Below, one piece after another: positions 1-5,445 of a stretch of 10,407 bases of DNA (position 1 is its first letter; each line of letters opens with the position of its first letter). The stretch lies in contig CAMPIL010000099.1 of NCBI GenBank assembly GCA_946886375.1, positions 1-10,407 of the forward strand, written 5' to 3'. The notes beneath the pieces are model-generated. The model was not told the origin of the DNA. It did no database searches and was given only the letters and a program-made list of their open reading frames with translations. This DNA comes from an uncultured Phycisphaerales bacterium (GTDB lineage: Bacteria > Planctomycetota > Phycisphaerae > Phycisphaerales > SM1A02). The position numbers were made by a program, and so were the translations under genes.

Positions 1-80
1 GGCGAATGCTGGCGATTGGCGGCGAATGCTGGCGATTGGCGGCGAATGCTGGTTGTTGGCGGCGAATGACGGCGATTGGC
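1..80. repeat. 20-bp tandem repeat, four copies, cut by window edge
   Basis: Four head-to-tail copies of a 20-bp unit, GGCGAATGCTGGCGATTGGC. Copies 1 and 2 are identical, copy 3 differs in its second half (GGTTGTTGGC) and copy 4 has AC for CT at positions 9-10. Each unit is itself two related 10-mers beginning GGCG. The array may continue to the left of the window. The unit length is not a multiple of three, so a coding role would need a reading-frame cycle; I treat it as intergenic. A degenerate GGCGCGTTGC follows at 81-90. Confidence 0.85.
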
Positions 81-125
81 GGCGCGTTGCGCCGTGGAAT
101 CGCAGCGGTGCGGCACGCTCGTCGT

Positions 126-153
126 GATGGGTTTCGCTGCGCTCTACCTACCC
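126..153 (+). repeat. REP-like dispersed repeat, copy A
   Basis: This copy reads GATGGGTTTCGCT then GCGCTCTACCTACCC. It matches the family GGTGGGTTTCGCT...GCGCTCTACCCACC seen also at 401-436, 2282-2308 (inverted) and 2332-2397. The ends are imperfectly self-complementary (GGGT against ACCC). It overlaps the last codons and stop of the minus-strand zinc-ribbon gene ending at 144. Confidence 0.6.
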
Positions 154-362
154 AACTTGCTTGCCAGCAGAGTGCAAGCGATTAGTCCGGCGATCACCAA
201 TGCAATGACCCAGAATTGCGGTTGCTTCAACGGTTCATCGGAAAAGGTGGAGTTGTCGCCATCTTGAAACCCGCGGCCGCACTCAGGGCACGCACCAAGC
301 GAAAACGAACCAGTTGGTGTAGCCGAAATGTCATAGCCACAATCTTTGCAATACCTTCGCAT
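144..362 (-). CDS. Small zinc-ribbon membrane protein (72 aa)
   Basis: Seen: an N-terminal zinc ribbon with C5-x2-C8 (CKDCGYDI) and C25-x2-C28 (CPECG), a polar linker, and one hydrophobic segment at about residues 50-68 near the C-terminus. The layout suggests a single-pass membrane protein with a metal-binding head. Known: short proteins with CxxCGYDL...CPECG ribbons are very common in Planctomycetes, mostly with unknown function. The start is supported by a GGAG Shine-Dalgarno (plus-strand 369-372) 6 nt before the ATG. The last two codons and the TAG stop lie inside a dispersed repeat. It is transcribed divergently from the small gene at 458. I do not know its function; a role as a membrane-tethered adaptor is only a guess. 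Confidence 0.75.
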   Translation of the reverse strand: MRRYCKDCGYDISATPTGSFSLGACPECGRGFQDGDNSTFSDEPLKQPQFWVIALVIAGLIACTLLASKLGR

Positions 363-400
363 GGATAACTCCGGGGGGATTCTTCAAGGAGCGCGCGGGC

Positions 401-436
401 GGTGGGTTTCGCTCCGTTGCCGCTGCGCTACCCGCC
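401..436 (+). repeat. REP-like dispersed repeat, copy B
   Basis: The left arm GGTGGGTTTCGCT is identical to copies C and D (D diverging at its last base). It is followed by an 8-10 base insertion relative to copy A and then GCTGCGCTACCCGCC. GGCGGGT-like and ACCCGCC ends can pair. It lies in the divergent gap between the genes at 362 (-) and 458 (+), just upstream of the predicted -10 box at 445. Confidence 0.6.
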
Positions 437-444
437 TTACTTGC

Positions 445-450
445 TATGAT
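445..450 (+). promoter_or_regulatory. Predicted -10 box (TATGAT) of a leaderless start
   Basis: TATGAT matches the sigma70 -10 consensus at 5 of 6 positions and ends 7 nt before the ATG at 458, so transcription would begin at or next to the start codon. No TTGACA-like -35 is visible 16-18 nt upstream and there is no Shine-Dalgarno. The same arrangement occurs before three other genes here. Confidence 0.45.
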
Positions 451-457
451 TCTGGCA

Positions 458-655
458 ATGGCTTGGGAAACTTTCAAGACTTTGATTCGCCAGAAGCCCA
501 TTGGGGCCGAGTTCACGATTAAGGCGTTCTCAATCTATCCAAGCAACGAACACAACATCCAACGATTTGAGCAATTGTTGCGGGAACTTTGCGAGGAGGG
601 CATTCTTGAGATCGTTGATGAAGGCCGTTACCGTCGAGTCGAACGCAACCAATAG
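458..655 (+). CDS. Small winged-helix-like hypothetical protein (65 aa)
   Basis: I do not recognise a named family. Seen: a compact, soluble, charged protein with no signal peptide or TM segment. The C-terminal half (about residues 27-61) alternates helix-like stretches with a final turn around DEGRYRRVE. This resembles the recognition helix plus wing of small winged helix-turn-helix domains, as in the motif LCEEGILEIVDEGRYRR. The ORF is also open from an ATG at 446. I chose 458 because a TATGAT box sits 7 nt upstream, whereas 446 falls inside that box. Codon use is less GC-rich at third positions than in the genes after 2400. It could be a DNA-binding regulator or a spurious ORF; the protein-like composition favours a real gene. 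Confidence 0.5.
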   Translation: MAWETFKTLIRQKPIGAEFTIKAFSIYPSNEHNIQRFEQLLRELCEEGILEIVDEGRYRRVERNQ

Positions 656-678
656 CAAGTGAATCCGCCGATCCCGAT

Positions 679-720
679 GGAGCGGGCGGTTCAGACGAAA
701 GTGGGCGATGCCCACCCGAC
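679..720. repeat. Palindromic intergenic element (GTGGGC/GCCCAC)
   Basis: The core at 701-715 is a perfect inverted repeat GTGGGC-GAT-GCCCAC, flanked by GCGGGCGGTTCAGACGAAA and CCGAC. It is unlike the GGTGGGTTTCGCT family but similar in style to dispersed palindromes found between genes in many bacteria. No U-tract follows, so it is not an intrinsic terminator. Only one copy is in the window, so its being a repeat is an inference. Confidence 0.45.
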
Positions 721-724
721 AAAA

Positions 725-753
725 TTGACGGCGTTGGCGTTTCCCCGTATCGT
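725..753 (+). promoter_or_regulatory. Sigma70-like promoter for the secreted-protein unit
   Basis: TTGACG (725-730) and TATCGT (748-753) are separated by exactly 17 nt. They match TTGACA at 5 of 6 and TATAAT at 4 of 6 positions. The predicted transcription start near 760 gives a leader of about 85 nt before the ATG at 845. It lies directly after the palindromic element. Confidence 0.5.
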
Positions 754-844
754 GCGCCCCAAGCTTAGTCCGTGGTAGGTGATTGACGCACACAGGTGTT
801 TCAGAACTTCAAGCACGGACGGGCCATTGTTCGGGAGAACAACA

Positions 845-1726
845 ATGAGAAGTATTTGGTTCTTGATGGGATTTGTGTCCATCGTTGCGGTCACTTTCTG
901 CGTGCAGGCGACTCATGCGCAGCGGACCGTCTCCAGTCTGAGTATGACGGTTGAGGACTGGATTTTTATTCCCACCCTCCACGACGGCGAGGTGGAGACG
1001 TTCTTGGCCTTGAGAACGGACCCCAACGTGCAGGGTGACAACATCACGTCGATGTGGTTCACACAGAACGGTGATTCCACATGGTCGAGTTGGGGGTTTA
1101 GCGACCAGAACCAGTCAAAGGCGATTGGGTACGTCAAGTCCATCCTGATGCTGCCCGGCACGACCGATTCGTCGTGGCCAATGGCGCCAACCGCTGTGAA
1201 TCCTGCGGATCACTCACCGGGAGCGATGGAGCGTGGTGTTTTTGTGAATGATCCCTTTGCAGAGATGGTTGCCAGTTCCACAGATCCGGCTGAAGTGCTG
1301 GATTTTCTTGTTTCAGTTGGATGGAGCGCGGCGCGCAATGCCCCGATCGCATCAAATTGCGATGCCAAACTGTGGCTCAATGCTTTCGCCACGGTGGTCA
1401 ACGGGCACATGGCCGATCCGAACGCTGGAATCGACCAGGCACTGCAAGGATCGATCCCCACCTGTTACGATCAGGGACCGCAGGCGGTCGTCTGGTTTGT
1501 GCCAATCGGAATCGGGCTTGGTGCGGCGGCTTGTGCAGCCGCTGTTGCTGCATGCGTTGACAACAACAACAACGCCGCGCAGTTCTGCCTCAATCAATGC
1601 GGGGGGAGCACGACGTGCCAAACCTGTTGTAAAGCCCGCTTGAAATCGGCGGCCAGCTGGTGTTTGTTCTGTGGCGCAGGCGGAACCGGGGAGTACGCAG
1701 GATGCTACACGCCAGCGAATCCGTGA
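845..1726 (+). CDS. Secreted cysteine-rich protein of unknown function (293 aa)
   Basis: Seen: a typical Sec signal peptide (short basic start, hydrophobic residues about 4-20, likely cleavage after ATHA at residue 25). Then comes a Trp- and Asp-rich central region, a Gly/Ala-rich hydrophobic stretch (about 215-237), four consecutive Asn (240-243, from an AAC run), and a Cys-dense tail. Twelve cysteines follow the signal peptide, ten of them in residues 230-287, including C248-x3-C252-x5-C258-x2-C261-C262 and C273-x2-C276. The even number and export suggest disulphides or metal binding in the envelope or outside the cell. The start at 845 is chosen because GGGAG at 833-837 lies 7 nt upstream and the signal peptide begins there; an in-frame ATG at 779 would add 22 unlikely residues. 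It is followed after about 40 bp by a zinc-ribbon membrane gene, probably co-transcribed. I do not recognise the family. Confidence 0.75.
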   Translation: MRSIWFLMGFVSIVAVTFCVQATHAQRTVSSLSMTVEDWIFIPTLHDGEVETFLALRTDPNVQGDNITSMWFTQNGDSTWSSWGFSDQNQSKAIGYVKSILMLPGTTDSSWPMAPTAVNPADHSPGAMERGVFVNDPFAEMVASSTDPAEVLDFLVSVGWSAARNAPIASNCDAKLWLNAFATVVNGHMADPNAGIDQALQGSIPTCYDQGPQAVVWFVPIGIGLGAAACAAAVAACVDNNNNAAQFCLNQCGGSTTCQTCCKARLKSAASWCLFCGAGGTGEYAGCYTPANP

Positions 1727-1767
1727 TGTGCCTCCAACGACCTTAATCAACCACTGTGCTGAGCCAA

Positions 1768-2178
1768 ATGTTGACGTGGATATACCCAGACCTATGTCAT
1801 TTCGCTGACGATGAGCGTTTTTCGATCGTCAGGCAAGCCGCGCGCGCCGTGCGTAGAACGACGAAGTATGGTGTTGTGTTCACGGTGTTAGGCTTGGGAC
1901 TTCTGGTGATGGTTGTCATTTTGGCGGTCCCCGGCGGAACATTCGCGAGCCTGTTCAGGCCATGGTTTGTATTCCTCGTGTTCATCGCCCTCGCGTTGGG
2001 CGCTTGGTTGGGCGCGTACATGTTCAGGCGCGATTGTCTCGTTGAAATCCGCAAACTGGCAAATCGCATAGGGCGGGTACACGTGTGTTTGGTTTGTGGT
2101 CAGCAACTTGTGGACGTAGGCTTAGAGCGGTGCCCGGAATGCGGGGCATTTTTCCCCGATCGTGACGTTGACCGCTAA
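1768..2178 (+). CDS. Two-TM membrane protein with C-terminal zinc ribbon (136 aa)
   Basis: Seen: a charged N-terminal region (IYPDLCHFADDERF, helix-like, about residues 5-30), two hydrophobic segments (about 35-56 and 66-86), a short basic linker, and a C-terminal ribbon with C107-x2-C110 and C122-x2-C125 (CLVCG...CPECG). Both termini are probably cytoplasmic. Known: this helix/two-TM/zinc-ribbon layout recurs in Planctomycetes proteins of unknown role. The start is ATG 1768, with a weak GAG 4 nt upstream; an in-frame GTG at 1756 is possible. It lies downstream of the secreted Cys-rich gene with no terminator between them, and a strong terminator follows its stop. It is a topological mirror of the 72-aa protein at 144-362, which has its ribbon at the N-terminus. 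Confidence 0.75.
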   Translation: MLTWIYPDLCHFADDERFSIVRQAARAVRRTTKYGVVFTVLGLGLLVMVVILAVPGGTFASLFRPWFVFLVFIALALGAWLGAYMFRRDCLVEIRKLANRIGRVHVCLVCGQQLVDVGLERCPECGAFFPDRDVDR

Positions 2179-2183
2179 CGCGT

Positions 2184-2223
2184 TGCAGTCGCCAGTGTTC
2201 GCACTGGCGGCTGCATTGTTTTT
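2184..2223 (+). terminator. Intrinsic (Rho-independent) terminator
   Basis: Positions 2184-2197 pair with 2202-2215 in a 14-bp stem with one G-U wobble (2189/2210) and a TTCG loop (2198-2201). The inner arms are CGCCAGTG and CACTGGCG. A T-rich tail, TTGTTTTT, follows at 2216-2223. It starts 5 nt after the stop of the 1768-2178 gene. The T-tract is on the plus strand only, so it ends the 845-2178 unit rather than the opposing mutL-like operon. Confidence 0.85.
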
Positions 2224-2281
2224 GCTTCCCGGCATCACGCCCAATCGTCTCATTGAGCAAATAGGACGTGCCAATCGTAGT

Positions 2282-2308
2282 GTGGGTAGAGCGCTAGCGA
2301 AACCCACC
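2282..2308 (-). repeat. REP-like dispersed repeat, copy C (inverted)
   Basis: On the minus strand it reads GGTGGGTTTCGCT then AGCGCTCTACCCAC, the best match to the family consensus. It is paired head-to-head with copy D. GCGAAACCCACC (2297-2308) is the exact reverse complement of GGTGGGTTTCGC (2332-2343), giving a 12-bp stem around a 23-nt spacer. Confidence 0.7.
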
Positions 2309-2331
2309 ATTGGGCGTGCGGTTGGCCATGC

Positions 2332-2397
2332 GGTGGGTTTCGCATCACAATCGCTGCGCTCCTAGCGACCGTTCTCGCTCAACACACCCTACGGCGA
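2332..2397 (+). repeat. REP-like dispersed repeat, copy D
   Basis: GGTGGGTTTCGC is followed by a diverged middle containing CGCTGCGCTC and CTCGCTCAACA, and a CACCCTACGGC end. It is the partner of inverted copy C and lies in the convergent gap between the terminator at 2223 and the mutL-like stop at 2418. Confidence 0.6.
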
Positions 2398-2417
2398 TCA
2401 ACATCTCGCACACAAAC

Positions 2418-4238
2418 CTACGCCTGTGTGGAATCCGGATACATCTCCATCGCTTGCACCCATTTGCTCATCATCGCTTGGCATGCGGCGCGTTCTTCTG
2501 GCAGGCGAAGCGGTCGGCCGCGTGCATCGAGGATCAGGCCGACGGTTCCGCCGCGTGCGGTTTTCTCGACGCGTTTGCCTGGGCCCGCGCCGAAGTCGAA
2601 TCCGCGTTCTGGATCGATGATGACATTGACTTTTTCATCAGGACCGAGTGGGAGAAGTTTGATGTCGCCGTAGTTCATCACGCCTGACTCGTTGAGTGAT
2701 TTGCCGGTGATGGTGTACTTGAAGCAAGGCTTGCCGGGCTTGCCTTGGCCCTTGGCTGCGATGCAGGTGCCCAGATAGATGAGGCAGTCTTTTTCGAATA
2801 CCTCCAGCGCGGCCTTGGGATGCACCTCGGCGAGCACGCCAAGGTGGGGCATCATGAAGATGGAGTCTTTCGCGAGCGTGGTGAAGCCTTCGGGCTCAAA
2901 GGCGTCAATGAGCAGCATGGCGGTCTGGTTCATGCGCGGCGCATGCGAGAGCACGCCGCCGGACGCCACCAGCAGGTCCAGCTTCATGTTGTCGACGATG
3001 GACTGGCCGCTGATTTCCTGGCTGAAGGTGTCGCCGACGGTGCGCTGTTGCTGCACGCCCTTGAGGGTGGTGGCGAATTCCTTGTGCTGGATGTACGCCA
3101 GTCTCAATGCTTCGCGTGCGACGGCTTGCTCGAAGATCAGCGCCTCCTGCGTCTGCGGGATCGTCGTCGGGCGAATCATCTTGTTCTTCACCCGGTTGCG
3201 CAGTTCGCGCTCATCCATGTCAAAGTGAACCCAGCGCAGCACGTTGTGCATGCCGGCCTCGGCACAGACGTTGGAGATGGAATAACTCATGCCCAGGTTG
3301 GCGGACACCGTTCGGTTGAACGTGCCGTCGAAGACGCTGAACACGTCAGTGGTTGCCCCGCCGATGTCCACGCCCACGACGTTGATGCCCTCGTTCTTGG
3401 CGATGGTCTGCAGGATGTTGCCGACGGCGCCCGGCGTGGGCATGATCGGCGCGTCGGTCCAGGACATGAGTTTGTCGTAGCCGGGGGCATGAGCCATCAC
3501 GTGCTCAAGGAACATATCGTGAATGGCATCGCGTGCCGGGCCGAGGTTCTCGCGTTCCAGCACCGGGCGAAGATTCTCAACGACTTTCAAATCCACGCCG
3601 TTGTCGAACGCGTCCTTCACCAATGCGGCTGCGTCCTTGTTGCCGGCATAAATGATGGGCAGCGTGTAGGAACTGCCGAAGCGTGGCTGGGGCTTGGCGG
3701 GCGCGATGAGTTCGGCGATCTCAACGACTTTCTTGCTGTCGCCGCCATCGGTCCCGCCGGAGATCAGGATCATGTCCGGCCGCAGTTCGCGGATGCGTTG
3801 AATTTTTTCGTGATCGCGGCGCTTGTCGTTTGATGCGATGGTGTCCATCACGATGGCGCCCGCGCCCAGGGCCGCCCGCTTGGCGCTGGCGGCGGTCATT
3901 TCCTTGACCACGCCCGCCACCATCATCTGCAATCCGCCTCCGGCGCTGGAGGTGGAGATATAGATGTCGCAGCCATCCTTGCCTGAAGCGGGCCGCACCA
4001 GGCGACCATCCTCATCAACAAGTTTGCGGCCGGCGAGTTCGCCGATCTCCGTCACCGAATTGACCACTCCCATGGTCACGTCGGCAAAGGGATTTTCCAC
4101 GGTGGTGGGGGCCTCGCCACGGAAGGTCTGGCGGTAGGTTCCGTCGGGCTGTCGCTCGATGAGAATCGCCTTGGTGGTAGTGGAACCGCAGTCGGTGGCG
4201 AGGATGACGTTGATGTTCTGGGGATCGATCTTCTTCAT
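2418..4238 (-). CDS. glmL: MutL/GlmL-type ASKHA ATPase (glutamate mutase accessory-like)
   Basis: Known: MutL/GlmL proteins are actin/Hsp70-fold ATPases encoded with adenosylcobalamin-dependent glutamate or ornithine mutases, and are thought to help reactivate or chaperone them. Seen in the 606-aa form: the phosphate-1 loop LATDCGSTTTKAIL (about residues 13-26), a Gly-rich ISGGTDGGDSKK segment, the phosphate-2 motif VGVDIGGATTDVFSV, and the adenosine-type VASGGVLSHAP. The last 120 or so residues, including GFDFGAGPGKR and GGTVGLILDARGRPL, form a C-terminal extension. At about 600 residues it belongs to a long subgroup; clostridial MutL has roughly 460. The ATG at 4238 is preferred over 4280 because the 14 extra codons have low third-position GC. 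Neither has a good Shine-Dalgarno; TTTGAT lies 6 nt before 4238. It is last in a probable operon with the two upstream genes. No mutase subunit is in the window, so its client is unknown and the symbol reflects family only. Confidence 0.85.
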   Translation of the reverse strand: MKKIDPQNINVILATDCGSTTTKAILIERQPDGTYRQTFRGEAPTTVENPFADVTMGVVNSVTEIGELAGRKLVDEDGRLVRPASGKDGCDIYISTSSAGGGLQMMVAGVVKEMTAASAKRAALGAGAIVMDTIASNDKRRDHEKIQRIRELRPDMILISGGTDGGDSKKVVEIAELIAPAKPQPRFGSSYTLPIIYAGNKDAAALVKDAFDNGVDLKVVENLRPVLERENLGPARDAIHDMFLEHVMAHAPGYDKLMSWTDAPIMPTPGAVGNILQTIAKNEGINVVGVDIGGATTDVFSVFDGTFNRTVSANLGMSYSISNVCAEAGMHNVLRWVHFDMDERELRNRVKNKMIRPTTIPQTQEALIFEQAVAREALRLAYIQHKEFATTLKGVQQQRTVGDTFSQEISGQSIVDNMKLDLLVASGGVLSHAPRMNQTAMLLIDAFEPEGFTTLAKDSIFMMPHLGVLAEVHPKAALEVFEKDCLIYLGTCIAAKGQGKPGKPCFKYTITGKSLNESGVMNYGDIKLLPLGPDEKVNVIIDPERGFDFGAGPGKRVEKTARGGTVGLILDARGRPLRLPEERAACQAMMSKWVQAMEMYPDSTQA

Positions 4239-4327
4239 TGAGGCATCAAAATGAAAGCGAAGTTCGGATTTCAGACGCATGCAAAAGCCTGAACAGCATA
4301 GCGAATCCCGCGAAATCTGCGGGAGGA

Positions 4328-4717
4328 TCAGCCGGGCCCCGCCCCTGAACCTCCCGACGCCGGGTCATCGCTGTTCTTGTTCTTTTCGCTCGTTTCATAT
4401 TCCTGCTCAAAGTGTTCAATGCGGCGGCAGAGGTAATCCACGGAGCCGCGATGCTCCAGAAACTCCGCAAATTGCTGATAACTTTGCGTGTCCAGCACGA
4501 TCGCGGCGATGGGCTGGAGAAAATGCATGGCATGGGCTGCGACGAAGTTCAGTGGCCGCGACATCTCCAGGAAAACCAGTGCCGGCGTGGTGAGTCTCCG
4601 CCGCGCGATTTCCTTGGCCACGCGATCCACGATCGCACGCTGAGGATCGGTGGGTTCCAGCGGCTTGTCCGAATCAACCGCGAATGCCCTCTTCCATGAT
4701 TCGCGAAAGCCGTTCAC
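4328..4717 (-). CDS. Conserved-looking 129-aa protein of unknown function
   Basis: I cannot name a family. Seen: a soluble protein with basic and acidic helices. Its central region (about residues 26-80) contains IVDRVAKEIARRRL, then TTPALVFLEMSRPLNFVAA and MHFLQPIAAIVL, and looks well ordered. An amphipathic stretch EHRGSVDYLCRRIEHFEQEYE follows, then a disordered Ser/Gly/Asp tail. The start is a GTG at 4717 that overlaps the TGA stop of the upstream membrane gene by 4 nt (GTGA), indicating translational coupling. The mutL-like gene follows after 89 bp (47 bp if its longer start is used), with only a weak 6-bp hairpin between them. The context suggests a function shared with the ATPase or the membrane protein, but nothing in the sequence gives an activity. 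Confidence 0.75.
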   Translation of the reverse strand: MNGFRESWKRAFAVDSDKPLEPTDPQRAIVDRVAKEIARRRLTTPALVFLEMSRPLNFVAAHAMHFLQPIAAIVLDTQSYQQFAEFLEHRGSVDYLCRRIEHFEQEYETSEKNKNSDDPASGGSGAGPG

Positions 4718-5211
4718 GGCGTATTCCCATCCGACACCGGGCCATGAGCCATCGGCCGCGCTTCCTTGGGCGCATCAGATGAAAGACGCGAGGTCCTTTG
4801 CAATTGATGCTTGATGCAGTTGATGACGGTCTGTGGCTGCGGCCCCAGCAGCAGGTGCATGCCGGTGTATGCATCCAACCATGATGCGCGCGATCGCGTC
4901 GAAAGATATCCGCCATTCTGATCGTGAACGAAACGGCGGATGTCTTGCCATCGCAGGCTGCGCGACCGGAGCAAGAACGCCGCGGTGATGCCCTGTTCAT
5001 CGATGACAAACCGGCTGGGAAAATAAAAACGGTGCAGAGAGAGCAGCAGAACCACACAGGCCCCAAGCGCCCACCAAGGCCCGAAGCCTGCGAAGATGAC
5101 GGCGGTCAGTCCGGCAATGATGACAAGGCCAATCATTGCGCGGCCCGTGTGCTCGCGCGCCGGGTGGCTGCGCCATTCAATCCGCTGTTGCTGCAAAATC
5201 TCTGTCGTCAT
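4714..5211 (-). CDS. Two-TM membrane protein with PH-like C-terminal domain
   Basis: Seen in the 165-aa form: a polar N-terminus (about 1-24), a helical hairpin of two hydrophobic segments (about 25-43 and 45-60), then strand-like sequence FYFPSRFVIDEQGITAAF and LLRSRSLRWQDIRRF. The tail after about residue 135 is polar and probably disordered. Two TM helices followed by a segment of this type is the layout of bacterial PH-domain (YdbT/YcxB-like) membrane proteins; that assignment is by pattern only. The frame is open up to ATGs at 5352 and 5355. The added 48 codons have a clear drop in third-position GC (about half, against about three quarters after 5211), so I prefer 5211, although neither start has a convincing Shine-Dalgarno. 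Its stop overlaps the GTG of the 129-aa gene. Confidence 0.7.
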   Translation of the reverse strand: MTTEILQQQRIEWRSHPAREHTGRAMIGLVIIAGLTAVIFAGFGPWWALGACVVLLLSLHRFYFPSRFVIDEQGITAAFLLRSRSLRWQDIRRFVHDQNGGYLSTRSRASWLDAYTGMHLLLGPQPQTVINCIKHQLQRTSRLSSDAPKEARPMAHGPVSDGNTP

Positions 5212-5445
5212 GGGGTCTGGGTTTGCTGCGAGTGGGGGCCAATCATAGGGCGCATTGTCGGTTGAAATGACTACGGCATCTCTCGGCCGGAGGGTGAATG
5301 CTCTGAGTGCTGCGGACCTGCGACAGGCTTGATTGGGGTCAAGTTCTGACATCATCGAACAACCACTGCCTCTGGACCCCTACTACGATCAACGGCCGCA
5401 ACAGTACCAGCCACCTGGTGGAAGGAACATGTCAGGTCGCACGTG

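Noticed and set aside
1..80. Tandem array as a CRISPR
   Set aside because: The units are contiguous, with no unique spacers, and no cas gene is present.
1560..1573. AAC microsatellite within the secreted-protein gene as a phase-variation tract
   Set aside because: It has only four AAC codons in a row and its unit is three bases, so slippage would not shift the frame.
2745..3833. 362-codon open frame on the plus strand inside the MutL/GlmL gene
   Set aside because: It is antisense to a gene with unmistakable ASKHA motifs. The His/Val/Asp/Leu-rich composition is the usual shadow of a GC-rich gene, and no signal or domain is visible.
4306..4324. Hairpin TCCCGC-GAAATCT-GCGGGA between the 129-aa gene and mutL, with TATGCT nearby on the minus strand
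   Set aside because: The stem is only 6 bp and no T-tract follows on the minus strand, so it is not a terminator. TATGCT lies 14 nt before the less likely ATG at 4280, which is too weak to call a promoter.
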